Shown: positions 1 through 8,151, numbered from the stretch's first letter. The stretch: DNA of 28,341 nucleotides from CAYLZO01 sp964387775 (GCA_964387775.1 CAYLZO010000038.1:1-28341), one strand, 5' to 3'. The notes: generated by a model not told the origin, from the sequence alone. Program-made: numbers and translations.

Positions 1-20
1 GATCGGGCGTATTGAGATGA

Positions 21-91
21 TAGCAGCGGATGAGGAACGGATAAGCGGATGGCCTCCCGAACATCCGTTTATCCGCTTTCATCCGCTGCTA
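21..91. repeat. Inverted repeat, copy 1
   Basis: Left arm 21-51 and right arm 62-91 are near-perfect reverse complements (one-base indel and a few mismatches) around a 10-base spacer. The right arm carries the core CATCCG-TTTATCCGC-TTTCATCCGC. Related copies lie at 4313-4380 and 4880-4908. The right arm has no stop codon in any of the three forward frames, so neighbouring reading frames can extend through it. Confidence 0.85.
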
Positions 92-114
92 CAAGCTGTG
101 TAAAGGATAGGATT

Positions 115-1755
115 GTGCCCCTGGATCGGCCGGACCGCTGGCATCTGGATGATGACGGAATCTACTTTCATCTGCCTGGGGGCTCCGCTGTCCGCCTGTA
201 CGTGGCTGGAAAGGATCGTACAGTCCGATCATGCGGTGATCCCCGGCTGGCCTCCTTTCTCCTGGAAGAGTGGCACGAAATCCTGGTCGAAGCGCCCGAA
301 GGCGCACAGGTCACCTTTGGCGGCGACCGGGCCCAAAGATTGACGACAACCCTGCATCGCTACACTTACTGCAACCAGGTGGGCCGCAGCCGCATCCGCA
401 TCACCCTGGCCAATGGCCGCTCTCTGCTGCCCCTGGAGGTGGCCGTCCTCAGTCCCAAGTACCCTACGCCGGGCGCGTACCTGGCCTTCTTTGAGCACCT
501 ACTGGCTGACCTGACGGCCCGCAGCGTGCAATTTCCGTTTCACGTCGCCGCGCCCACGGGATGGCCGGCGGCCGAGTCCGCGCGACCGCCTACGCTGCTG
601 TTTGTCTATCACTTTTTGCGGCAACACGCCGATCTACTGGGCGCCGCTGTGGAGACCGTGCTGGGCGCGCCCCACCGGGCGCTGTGCGAGGAAGAGGTAG
701 TCGTGCCCCTGCCCCAGGCGACGGCAGTAGACGCCGATGTCGTGGATTGGATTTTGGGCCACCCAGAAGAGTGGACAAAGGCGCCCCACCTGCCGGTCGC
801 TCGGCGGCTCAGAGGTTACGCCCCGGCGCGGACCTGGCAGCGGCTCGTGACCGAGACCTTCGACACGCCACCCAACCGCTTTGTGCGCCACCTTTTGCGG
901 GAGCTGGGCAAGGCCCTGGATGATCTGCTGGCCCGCCTCCGGGCCGGGCGGGAAGGCTGGAACCGCGTGCCCGCTGAGGCAAAACAAACGCTGACCGGCC
1001 TGCACGGCGCGCTGACTGCGGCGCAGCTGGATCCGTTGTTCGACGAGGTGGACAACCTGGATCGCTTCCCCGCCAGTTCGACAGTGCTGCTGGGCCGTGA
1101 CGGCTATCGCGACCTGCTGGACCTGTGGCGGCAGTTTCACCTGGCCCGTGCGCCATTGTTCGACCGGCTGGCGACAGCGATGGACGCCCGCGACGCGGCG
1201 ACGCTGTACGAAATCTGGTGCTTTTTCGCCCTGGCAGCGCAGATCGGCCAGTCGTGGGACATCGCGCCCCGCTTCGACTTTGGGCTGGACGAGGTCGGCG
1301 GGCTGGCCTGGCGGACGGCGGCGACGTTTGCCGGGCGTGACGAGCGGCTGGTCTACAACAAATCTTTTGGTCGCGGGCGGGGCAGTTACTCGCTGCCGCT
1401 GCGACCCGATTACTGCCTGATGCGGGGCGAGCGGGTGCTGACCGTGTTCGACGCCAAATTCCGCTTCGACCGGCGGGACGTGGCCGCCTTGGCCGAGGCG
1501 GCGGACGACGACTATGAACAGGCAGTCGTCGCCGGCGATGCGCAGCGGCTGGCCAAGCGGGCCGACCTGTACAAGATGCACACCTACCGCGATGCGTTGG
1601 GCTGCCGGGCATCGGTGGTCCTCTACCCCGGCGACCGGGATGCTTTCTATCGCACTGACGGCGTGCGCCTGGAGGCCGTGGACTGGTCGGCGCTGCTGGC
1701 CGGGGCGTGGGGCGGGGTGGGGGCCATGGCAATGAACCCGGAATCACAAGATTGA
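115..1755 (+). CDS. McrC-like nuclease subunit (DUF2357 plus PD-(D/E)XK)
   Basis: Predicted nuclease partner of the downstream McrB-like motor in a modification-dependent (type IV-like) restriction system. The N-terminal half resembles DUF2357. The C-terminal third carries a PD-(D/E)XK nuclease core: LRPDYCL with Asp432, then VFDAKF with Asp446 and Lys448 (numbered from the start used here). The reading frame is open back to an ATG at 49, but the first 20 or so codons from there are translated repeat. GTG at 115 is preferred because AAGGA lies about 7 bases upstream, after the repeat ends. The stop is 14 bases before the McrB-like gene, so the two are probably co-transcribed. The target (methylated or otherwise modified DNA) is inferred from the family only. 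Confidence 0.8.
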   Translation: MPLDRPDRWHLDDDGIYFHLPGGSAVRLYVAGKDRTVRSCGDPRLASFLLEEWHEILVEAPEGAQVTFGGDRAQRLTTTLHRYTYCNQVGRSRIRITLANGRSLLPLEVAVLSPKYPTPGAYLAFFEHLLADLTARSVQFPFHVAAPTGWPAAESARPPTLLFVYHFLRQHADLLGAAVETVLGAPHRALCEEEVVVPLPQATAVDADVVDWILGHPEEWTKAPHLPVARRLRGYAPARTWQRLVTETFDTPPNRFVRHLLRELGKALDDLLARLRAGREGWNRVPAEAKQTLTGLHGALTAAQLDPLFDEVDNLDRFPASSTVLLGRDGYRDLLDLWRQFHLARAPLFDRLATAMDARDAATLYEIWCFFALAAQIGQSWDIAPRFDFGLDEVGGLAWRTAATFAGRDERLVYNKSFGRGRGSYSLPLRPDYCLMRGERVLTVFDAKFRFDRRDVAALAEAADDDYEQAVVAGDAQRLAKRADLYKMHTYRDALGCRASVVLYPGDRDAFYRTDGVRLEAVDWSALLAGAWGGVGAMAMNPESQD

Positions 1756-1769
1756 GCGAGGAGGTTATC

Positions 1770-4310
1770 ATGGCTTTTCGTTTCACAGAAGAGGATTTTG
1801 AACGATACGTCACCAAGGGTGAGCATGGTGGGCGGCATATCTGGGATGACTTGCGAGAGCAGCTGAAAGAGGAGTTTGGCGTACCCTTCGGAGTTACACC
1901 ATACGAGCGACGTGGAGATTGGTTGGTGGCTCTGTGGTTCTACCCCAAGAACACGCCCCGTTCATCCTGGAGCCATCAGGCCCAATTCTGGCTGAGGCGT
2001 GATATCACAAAGGCTCAACTGGATTTTGGTCTGTTGGTTGAGTGTTCAACGAGCGAGCAAGTTGACCAGTTAGGGGCAGATTCTGATAGGGATGGCGAAC
2101 GGCTCGTAACTCGATTGGAATCTGACCAACAATTTCGTAACTTGTTGGATCGCCTAGTTCAGGAACAGGGGTTTGATCTTGGAAACGCCGGCAACGCGGC
2201 AGAGTTGCTGGCAACTCTCAAAGAGAAACACGACGAGGAGTATTGGGCTGTTGGCGTCAAACAATCTCTCACCAAAGAGGAAGCGGTTGCTCTGGGGGAA
2301 GAAGTGGCGGATCGGATCATGGATGCCTTCCGGGCGACGCGGCCGCTGTTCGAAGCGGTCATTCCCGATGCGGTTCGGCACTATATTCAGACCGGAGAAC
2401 GATTGCCTTCTCCCAAGACCATCAAGGAGTCGCCACAGCCAGAAGCTACTGTCCAAGGCGTGGACGTCATTCGAGATTACCTGGCCGCCCAGGGCCTCTC
2501 CTTCACCCCGCACCAGATCGCCACCTTTGCCACGGCGCTGCAAACCAAGGGCTTTGTTGTCCTCAGTGGCATCTCGGGCACGGGCAAGACCAAGTTGGCG
2601 CAGCACTTTGCCGAGTTGCTGCGTGCCGAGGGGGACGACAACCATCTCTTTGTCCCTGTCCGCCCCGACTGGCGCGACAGCAAGAGCCTGTTGGGCTACT
2701 ACAATCCCCTGACCCAGACCTACGAATGGACCGATTTTCTTCGTTTTCTCATCAGTTCAGCTGGTCCATCAGATGACGATTCCTTGACCAATCTCTCTGC
2801 TTGGCTTCAAGAGACCATGGGGCAGCCACAGCAGCAGCAGTGGACACGCCAGTTCCAATCGGTGCGGGAACGTCTGGTTGGCCGTCCGGTGAAAGACTAC
2901 GAGCCAGTCGAACTCGACCTCATCTGGAATGAGAAGAGCAACGGCGTGGCGAACATCGGTCAGGCAATATCCCATCCCTTCGACCTTACGGACGAGCAAC
3001 TCCGGCAAGCTACAGCTATCGCGGCCGACGACTCGTTGTCGCCGGGCCAACGGCTGATCGAGGTCGTCGGCTACTTACACAACCTGACCGGCGTGCATCA
3101 CTGGGTGCGCAGCCTGCGGGCCCTGGCCCTCTTCGATCCGGAGCACGTCACGACGGTGGCAGACTACCGTGCCATCCGCGATGTGCTGGAGCGCCTGGGC
3201 TATCCCCGCCGCTTTGATCTGCCCAGATTCTATCGTCAGGGTGACGACAGGGCGATTGACCGAGCCTTCGATTTTCTAATTAAGCGGTTGCGTGAACTGC
3301 TGCCCACGGCCGATCTGTTGACACGGGCTTGTGCCGCGTGGCACATCAAGGACTACAAGGATCCTCAGCCTGCTGACGCCGAGCCTGTAACCAGTCCCCG
3401 GTTCGTCATCCTGGACGAGATGAACCTAGCCCGTGTCGAGTACTATTTCGCTGACTTTTTGAGTGTCCTCGAATCAGGCCGTTGGACGGAATGGGACACG
3501 CAACACGGCAAATGCGAGGCGGAGCAGATCGGTTTCACCAAGGAGCCTCTCCGACTGCACTATCCACCCCAAGCCGAAGGACCTTTGCCGCCGCAAGAGC
3601 TGTTCCTGCCACCCAATCTCTACGTCGTCGGCACCGTCAACGTGGACGAGACGACCCACGCCTTCAGCCCCAAGGTGCTGGACCGGGCGTTCACCATCGA
3701 GTTCACCGAGGTGAATCTGGCCGGCTATCCGCCTTCGCCTGGGACGGCCCCGGCCTTGAGCGACGACGCCCGCCAGGCGCTGGCCCAGGCTTTTACCCGG
3801 CAGGGCTGCTTTGCCATAGTCGACAAGGGACGTGTGGCGGATTTCGTGAAAGAGAATCCAGTCTACCGCGACCACCTGGCGGCGCTCAATGAACAGCTAC
3901 AACCTCATGATCTCCAGTTTGCCTACCGCGTGTTTGACGAAATCGTCACTTTCCTGGATAATGTAGACGCGGCGCCCTGGGGGGATGGGTTCGCTGGCCT
4001 GAACGATGCCTTTGACACAGCGGTGCTGATGAAGGTGCTGCCCAAGTTCCACGGCTCGCGGGGTAGGCTGTTGGCGCCGTTGCGGGCAGTGCTGGCCTGG
4101 GCGCAGCAGCCCGGCGAGCCAGATTTGAACTGGGCCGGGGAGAAAACAGAGACAGCAGAAGCTTGCCTCAACTTGCGACAGGAATTGGACGAGCAGATTG
4201 CTGGAGGCGGAAGTGATGAACCGGCGGCCTTTGTCTATCCTCGCACGGCCCGCAAGGTAGTGCGGATGCTGAGCCGGCTGCATGATACGGGGTTTGCCAG
4301 TTTTGGATGA
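1770..4310 (+). CDS. McrB-like AAA+ NTPase
   Basis: Motor subunit of the McrBC-like module, 846 residues. Walker A is GISGTGKT (about residues 275-282). Walker B is FVILDEMNLARVEYYFADFL, the typical McrB form, and a sensor segment GTVNVDETTH is followed by the arginine-finger-like VLDRAF. The N-terminal 230 residues probably form a target-recognition or DUF-type domain that I cannot name. The frame is open from 1707, but ATG 1770 has a strong GAGGAGG site 5-11 bases upstream and does not overlap the nuclease gene. In McrBC the motor translocates DNA on NTP hydrolysis and activates the McrC nuclease. An inverted-repeat copy begins directly after the stop. Confidence 0.85.
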   Translation: MAFRFTEEDFERYVTKGEHGGRHIWDDLREQLKEEFGVPFGVTPYERRGDWLVALWFYPKNTPRSSWSHQAQFWLRRDITKAQLDFGLLVECSTSEQVDQLGADSDRDGERLVTRLESDQQFRNLLDRLVQEQGFDLGNAGNAAELLATLKEKHDEEYWAVGVKQSLTKEEAVALGEEVADRIMDAFRATRPLFEAVIPDAVRHYIQTGERLPSPKTIKESPQPEATVQGVDVIRDYLAAQGLSFTPHQIATFATALQTKGFVVLSGISGTGKTKLAQHFAELLRAEGDDNHLFVPVRPDWRDSKSLLGYYNPLTQTYEWTDFLRFLISSAGPSDDDSLTNLSAWLQETMGQPQQQQWTRQFQSVRERLVGRPVKDYEPVELDLIWNEKSNGVANIGQAISHPFDLTDEQLRQATAIAADDSLSPGQRLIEVVGYLHNLTGVHHWVRSLRALALFDPEHVTTVADYRAIRDVLERLGYPRRFDLPRFYRQGDDRAIDRAFDFLIKRLRELLPTADLLTRACAAWHIKDYKDPQPADAEPVTSPRFVILDEMNLARVEYYFADFLSVLESGRWTEWDTQHGKCEAEQIGFTKEPLRLHYPPQAEGPLPPQELFLPPNLYVVGTVNVDETTHAFSPKVLDRAFTIEFTEVNLAGYPPSPGTAPALSDDARQALAQAFTRQGCFAIVDKGRVADFVKENPVYRDHLAALNEQLQPHDLQFAYRVFDEIVTFLDNVDAAPWGDGFAGLNDAFDTAVLMKVLPKFHGSRGRLLAPLRAVLAWAQQPGEPDLNWAGEKTETAEACLNLRQELDEQIAGGGSDEPAAFVYPRTARKVVRMLSRLHDTGFASFG

Positions 4311-4312
4311 GC

Positions 4313-4380
4313 GCAACGGATGGGAAAACAGATAAACGGACAAGCCCGACAACATCCGTTTATCCGTTTCCATCCGCTGC
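4313..4380. repeat. Inverted repeat, copy 2
   Basis: The left arm (4313-4340) and right arm (4353-4380) form a long imperfect hairpin of the same family as 21-91. It fills the gap between the McrB-like gene and the GxxExxY gene. No coding sequence is apparent in it. Confidence 0.8.
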
Positions 4381-4404
4381 AGCACCACTACAGAAAGAGT
4401 GAGC

Positions 4405-5313
4405 ATGAACGACAAAAAAGTGATTCAAAACGCGCCCTGGAGCGCACTAACCTATCGAATCAATGGTTTGGCCATGGAGGTTCACAACGAGTTAGGGCCG
4501 GGGCACCGGGAGTGGGACTACCACCGAGCGCTGGCCGCCAAACTCAAGCAAGCAGGCCTCGAGTTCGAATTCGAGCCGGATCTGCCCGTCACCTTGAAAG
4601 ATGGAACCATCGTAGGAGGCAATTGTCCCGACCTGGTAGTCGAAAACACCGTCATCGTCGAACTCAAAGCTCGACCCTACTCGATGACCAAAGACGACGA
4701 AGCTCAGATCATTGGCTACTTTGCCGTATTGCCCGAATGCCCGGTGGCCCTATTCCTCAATTTCGGTCGCCGGCGCTTGGAGCACCGCCGCCTCCTGCCC
4801 CCCAAAACTGTCAAAGCCTACCAGCGCTCAAAGTGGCGCCAGACGGAGGACAAACAGGCGAGCAGTCACAGACAGGACCCATCCGCTTATCCGCTTTCAT
4901 CCGCTGCTGCTACCGTTGCGAAAATCGACCACATCGGCATCGTCGTCCGCGACATTCAGGAAGCGCTGGCCGCCTACGAAACCGCCCTGGGCCTGCCGCT
5001 GAAGGAGGTGGTGGAAGTGCCTGACCAGAAGGTCGGGGTCGCCTTTTTGCCCCTCGGCGAGAGCAACGTCGAGCTGGTCCAGCCCCTCACCGACGACACC
5101 GGCATCGCCAAGTTCCTGGACAAGCGCGGCGAGGGCATCCACCACCTCTGCATCGAGGTGGACGACATCGAGGCGGCACTGGCCCGGCTCAAAACGTACG
5201 GAGTGCGCCTCATCGACGAGGCGCCGCGCCAGGGCGCCCACGGGCGGGTGGCCTTTGTCCACCCCAAGGCCATGCACGGCGTGCTCATCGAATTGGTGGA
5301 GCACGAGTCCTGA
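4405..5313 (+). CDS. GxxExxY protein fused to methylmalonyl-CoA epimerase
   Basis: One uninterrupted frame encodes two unrelated domains. Residues 1 to about 145 are a GxxExxY-family protein: the motif is GHREWDY after VHNELGP, followed by the conserved PDLVVENTVIVELKA block, a nuclease-like fold of unknown role. Residues about 155-170 are translated inverted repeat (SAYPLSSAA). The rest, from KIDHIGIVVRD, is a complete vicinal-oxygen-chelate epimerase that interconverts the 2R and 2S forms of methylmalonyl-CoA. Its likely metal ligands are the His of DHIG, Gln of LVQPL, His of GIHHL and Glu of LIELVE. The GxxExxY part has no stop, and the epimerase has no ATG, GTG or TTG near its natural start. 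ATG 4405 was chosen over GTG 4399 because the AAAGAG site lies closer. It belongs with the mutase genes downstream. Confidence 0.8.
   Translation: MNDKKVIQNAPWSALTYRINGLAMEVHNELGPGHREWDYHRALAAKLKQAGLEFEFEPDLPVTLKDGTIVGGNCPDLVVENTVIVELKARPYSMTKDDEAQIIGYFAVLPECPVALFLNFGRRRLEHRRLLPPKTVKAYQRSKWRQTEDKQASSHRQDPSAYPLSSAAATVAKIDHIGIVVRDIQEALAAYETALGLPLKEVVEVPDQKVGVAFLPLGESNVELVQPLTDDTGIAKFLDKRGEGIHHLCIEVDDIEAALARLKTYGVRLIDEAPRQGAHGRVAFVHPKAMHGVLIELVEHES
4880..4908 (+). repeat. Inverted repeat, copy 3 (right arm, inside the fusion ORF)
   Basis: These 29 bases match the right arm of copy 1 at all but one position. The left arm (about 4844-4868) is degenerate. The copy lies exactly at the junction between the GxxExxY domain and the epimerase domain and is translated in frame. 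Confidence 0.8.
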
Positions 5314-5322
5314 TCCATTCTG

Positions 5323-5331
5323 TGGTATAAT
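5323..5331 (+). promoter_or_regulatory. Extended -10 promoter for the mutase cluster
   Basis: TGG followed by TATAAT (5326-5331) gives an extended -10 element just after the epimerase stop and 25 bases before the next start. No convincing -35 is seen at the right distance, as often occurs with extended -10 promoters. Confidence 0.5.
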
Positions 5332-5355
5332 GGAGCTGGAAAGAGAGGTGCTGGG

Positions 5356-5724
5356 ATGAGCGCAAACGTGGACATGGCCGAGAAGGAAATGGCAACGCTG
5401 GAAGTTTCCGAACAGATTGCTCGTCATTTGACCAATCTGCCATCGCCGACGGATGATCTGGACGAAAAACTGGAAGCCTTGCTAGAGGCGGAGTACAGGC
5501 GTCGCCTGGCGCGCTACAGCCTGACGGACCGCCTGATGCGCCAGAAGTATGACCTGTCGTTCGAGGAGTTTGAGCGGAAAAAGATTACCGAGCAGCGCGG
5601 CTACTCTTGGGAGGTCGAGTCGGATGCCGTCGAGTGGGACCTGGCCATCAGCGGTATCCGCACCGTGCAGCGCCAGCTCGCCGAGCTGTTAACCAAGTCT
5701 CCTCTGCAGGCTGGATTGATCTAG
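5356..5724 (+). CDS. TumA-like antitoxin, without an adjacent toxin
   Basis: A 122-residue, charged, probably helical protein. The middle and C-terminal parts (RRLARYSL, SFEEFERKK, WEVESDAVEWDLA, then a helix ending QRQLAELL) match in order the 94-residue antitoxin at 8152-8436 (DRYSERL, WFEWEYN, AQEQLRLL). I therefore infer the TumA antitoxin family. No toxin gene follows: the mutase large-subunit gene begins 19 bases after the stop. A purine-rich GAGAGG lies upstream of the ATG. It may be a remnant of a toxin-antitoxin pair or an anti-addiction gene acting against the pair downstream. Confidence 0.6.
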   Translation: MSANVDMAEKEMATLEVSEQIARHLTNLPSPTDDLDEKLEALLEAEYRRRLARYSLTDRLMRQKYDLSFEEFERKKITEQRGYSWEVESDAVEWDLAISGIRTVQRQLAELLTKSPLQAGLI

Positions 5725-5743
5725 AAATCGGAGGCAATCTCTG

Positions 5744-7423
5744 ATGTTTGACCAAGAAGAGTTAAAATCGTTAGAAGAAAAGCGGGAAGCGTGGGAAGAG
5801 ACCACGCTCCAGAAAACCCTGGACCGCTTCCCCGAGCGGCTGGACAAGTTCATGACCACCTCCAGCGAGCCGGTGGAGCGGCTCTACACGCCGCTGGACG
5901 TGGCCGACCTGGACCACGAGCGCGACCTGGGCTTCCCCGGCGAGTACCCCTACACCCGGGGCGTGCACGCCACCATGCACCGCGGCCGGCTGTGGACCAT
6001 GCGCATGTTCGCCGGGTTCGGCACGGCTGAGGAGACCAACGAGCGCTACAAGTACCTGCTCGACCACGGCGAGACGGGCCTGTCGGTCGCCTTTGACATG
6101 CCCACCCTCTACGGCTACGACACCGACGCCCCCGAGGCCCTGGGTGAATTCGGCAAGTGCGGCGTGGCCGTCTCCAGTCTGGCCGACATGGAGGTCCTCT
6201 TTGACGGCATCCCGGTGGACGAGGTGACGACGTCGATGACCATCAACGGCCCGGCGGCCGTCATCTGGGCCATGTACATCGCCATGGCCGAAAAACGCAG
6301 CATCCCCATGGCGGCCCTGGGCGGCACGATCCAGAACGACATCCTGAAGGAGTACATCGCCCAGAAGGAGTTCATCTTTCCGCCCAAGCCCTCGATGCGG
6401 CTGGTGGTCGACACCTTCGAGTTCGGCGCCCGGCACCTGCCCCGCTGGAACACCATCAGCATCAGCGGCTACCACATCCGCGAGGCGGGCTCGACGGCGG
6501 CGCAAGAGCTGGCCTTCACCCTGGCCGACGGGCTGGAGTACGTGCGCTGGGGCATCGAGCGCGGGCTGGACGTGGACGAGTTTGCGCCCCGCCTCTCCTT
6601 CTTTTTCAACTCGCACAACGACTTTTTTGAAGAGATCGCCAAATTCCGGGCGGCGCGCCGCATCTGGGCCCGGGAGATGCGCGAAACGTTCGGGGCGAAA
6701 AATCCGCGCAGTTGGCTGCTGCGCTTCCACACCCAGACCGCCGGGTGCAGCCTGACGGCCCAGCAGCCGGAGAACAACATCGTGCGCACCGCCTGGCAGG
6801 CGCTGGCGGCGGTGCTGGGCGGCACCCAGTCGCTCCACACCAACAGCATGGACGAGGCCCTGGCCCTGCCCAGCGCCTACGCCGTCAAGGTCGCCCTGCG
6901 CACCCAGCAGCTCATCGCCCACGAGAGCGGCGTGGTCAACACCGTCGACCCGCTGGGCGGCTCCTATTTCGTCGAGGCGCTGACCGACCGCATGGAGGAA
7001 GAAGCGTACGAGTACTTTCGCAAGGTCGAAGCCATCGGCGGCGTCATCCCCGCCATCGAGAAGGGCTTTTTCCAGCGCGAGATCGCCGAGGCCGCCTACC
7101 GCTACCAGATGGAGATCGACACCCACCAGCGCACGGTCGTCGGCGTCAACGCCTACGAGGAGGACGAGCCGGTCCGCATCCCGCTGCTGGAGATGGACCC
7201 CGAGGGCTACGAGCGCCAGGTGGCCCGCCTGGAGCGCGTCCGCCGCGAGCGCGACAACGAGCGGGTGGGCGTGACCCTGGAGGCCCTGCGTCAGGCGGCC
7301 CTGGGCCGCGAGAATACCATGCCCGCCATCCTCGACTGCGTGCGCGCCTACGCCACCCTGGGTGAGATCATGGACGTGTTCCGTGACGTGTTTGGCGAGT
7401 ACCGGGAGCCGACGATTATCTGA
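5744..7423 (+). CDS. B12-dependent acyl-CoA mutase, large (catalytic) subunit; isobutyryl-CoA mutase-like
   Basis: Catalytic TIM-barrel subunit, 559 residues, of an adenosylcobalamin-dependent acyl-CoA mutase; the B12-binding subunit is at 8886. Family blocks seen are RGRLWTMR (Arg82, Thr85), GLSVAFDMPT, TTSMTING, GTIQNDILKEYIAQ (Thr195, Gln197) and SISGYHIREAG (His244). The numbering coincides with the Propionibacterium enzyme. Position 89 is Phe and 207 is Gln. Methylmalonyl-CoA mutases use Tyr89 and Arg207 to hold the carboxylate, and isobutyryl-CoA mutases use Phe and Gln. The sequence therefore predicts isobutyryl/butyryl-CoA rearrangement, while the adjacent epimerase argues for methylmalonyl-CoA. 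An automatic annotation would likely say methylmalonyl-CoA mutase. A GGAGG site precedes ATG 5744. Confidence 0.9.
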   Translation: MFDQEELKSLEEKREAWEETTLQKTLDRFPERLDKFMTTSSEPVERLYTPLDVADLDHERDLGFPGEYPYTRGVHATMHRGRLWTMRMFAGFGTAEETNERYKYLLDHGETGLSVAFDMPTLYGYDTDAPEALGEFGKCGVAVSSLADMEVLFDGIPVDEVTTSMTINGPAAVIWAMYIAMAEKRSIPMAALGGTIQNDILKEYIAQKEFIFPPKPSMRLVVDTFEFGARHLPRWNTISISGYHIREAGSTAAQELAFTLADGLEYVRWGIERGLDVDEFAPRLSFFFNSHNDFFEEIAKFRAARRIWAREMRETFGAKNPRSWLLRFHTQTAGCSLTAQQPENNIVRTAWQALAAVLGGTQSLHTNSMDEALALPSAYAVKVALRTQQLIAHESGVVNTVDPLGGSYFVEALTDRMEEEAYEYFRKVEAIGGVIPAIEKGFFQREIAEAAYRYQMEIDTHQRTVVGVNAYEEDEPVRIPLLEMDPEGYERQVARLERVRRERDNERVGVTLEALRQAALGRENTMPAILDCVRAYATLGEIMDVFRDVFGEYREPTII

Positions 7424-7433
7424 GGGGGACAAA

Positions 7434-7673
7434 ATGGGACGTATAGCCTGGCAAGATCGAATCGAAATCTCGCCGGATATCCATCACGGTGATCCGTGCA
7501 TCCGGGGCACCCGTATCCCGGTGGCCATCATCGTCGGCAGCCTGGCCGACGGCATGACGCCGCGAGAGATACGGGATGCCTTTCCCCAGTTGACGGACAA
7601 GGACATTCAGGCAGCTTTGGCCTACGCCGCCGACCTGGTCTACCAGGACATCCTGGTGCCTTTGCCGGCATAG
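7434..7673 (+). CDS. DUF433 antitoxin
   Basis: A 79-residue DUF433 protein with the typical blocks ISPDIHHGDPCIRGTRIPV, a helix-turn-helix-like GMTPREI, and DIQAALAYAADL. DUF433 proteins are usually the antitoxin or DNA-binding half of a pair with a PIN-like DUF5615 toxin, which follows here after 3 bases. ATG 7434 is preceded by GAGGGGG, only 10 bases after the mutase stop, so it should be transcribed with the mutase. The frame is open further upstream, but that part overlaps the mutase gene. Confidence 0.88.
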   Translation: MGRIAWQDRIEISPDIHHGDPCIRGTRIPVAIIVGSLADGMTPREIRDAFPQLTDKDIQAALAYAADLVYQDILVPLPA

Positions 7674-7676
7674 GGG

Positions 7677-8045
7677 ATGACCATGCGCGTCAAGGTGGAC
7701 GAAGACTTGCCCAAAGCAGTCACAAAGATACTCCGGCAGCACAGCCATGATGCGGTCAGCGTGGTTGAGCAGGACATGGGCGGCACCAAGGACCCAGCTC
7801 TCTGGCAAGCGGTTCAAGCTGAGGATCGGTTCCTGGTGACGGCTGACAAGGGGTTTGGCGACATCCGCCTTTATCCGCCAGGGACTCATGCTGGGGTTCT
7901 CCTGTTGCACCCGGATCAGGACGGCATCCGCCCGGTGATGGAGCTTTTGGAGCGCGTCATCCAGAACTACGATTTGCAAGACCTGGCTGGAACGATCACC
8001 GTGGCCACGCCGCGGGGCATTCGCATTCGGCGGGCAAGGGCCTGA
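7677..8045 (+). CDS. DUF5615 PIN-like toxin
   Basis: A 122-residue DUF5615 (Mut7-C/PIN-like) protein, a probable ribonuclease toxin. It opens with VKVDEDLP (acidic active-site Asp-Glu-Asp) and has the KDPALWQAVQAEDRFLVTAD block with GFGDIR, the conserved acidic core of the family. It pairs with the DUF433 antitoxin just upstream. An alternative ATG lies at 7683. A copy of the mutase 3' end begins right at its stop codon. Confidence 0.85.
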   Translation: MTMRVKVDEDLPKAVTKILRQHSHDAVSVVEQDMGGTKDPALWQAVQAEDRFLVTADKGFGDIRLYPPGTHAGVLLLHPDQDGIRPVMELLERVIQNYDLQDLAGTITVATPRGIRIRRARA

Positions 8046-8134
8046 TCGCGTGTGCGTCTACAGCAGACCGGGTGAGATCCTGGGTGTCTTTCGCCAGGTG
8101 TTTGGCGACTATCGGGAGCCGGCGATCATTTGAG
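8044..8134 (+). repeat. Duplicated mutase 3' end, copy 2
   Basis: These 91 bases align without a gap to 7334-7424, the last codons of the mutase large subunit, with roughly three quarters identity. They keep the reading frame and stop (GEILGVFRQVFGDYREPAII then TGA). There is no start codon, so this is a gene fragment and not an expressed gene. It separates the DUF433/DUF5615 pair from the TumA/TumE pair. Confidence 0.85.
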
Positions 8135-8151
8135 GGACGTGGAGGTTGGTG

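Noticed and set aside
5771..7432. 553-residue open frame on the minus strand across the mutase gene
   Set aside because: It is antisense to a gene with clear family motifs, has Val/His/Gly-biased composition typical of GC-rich shadows, and shows no recognisable domain.
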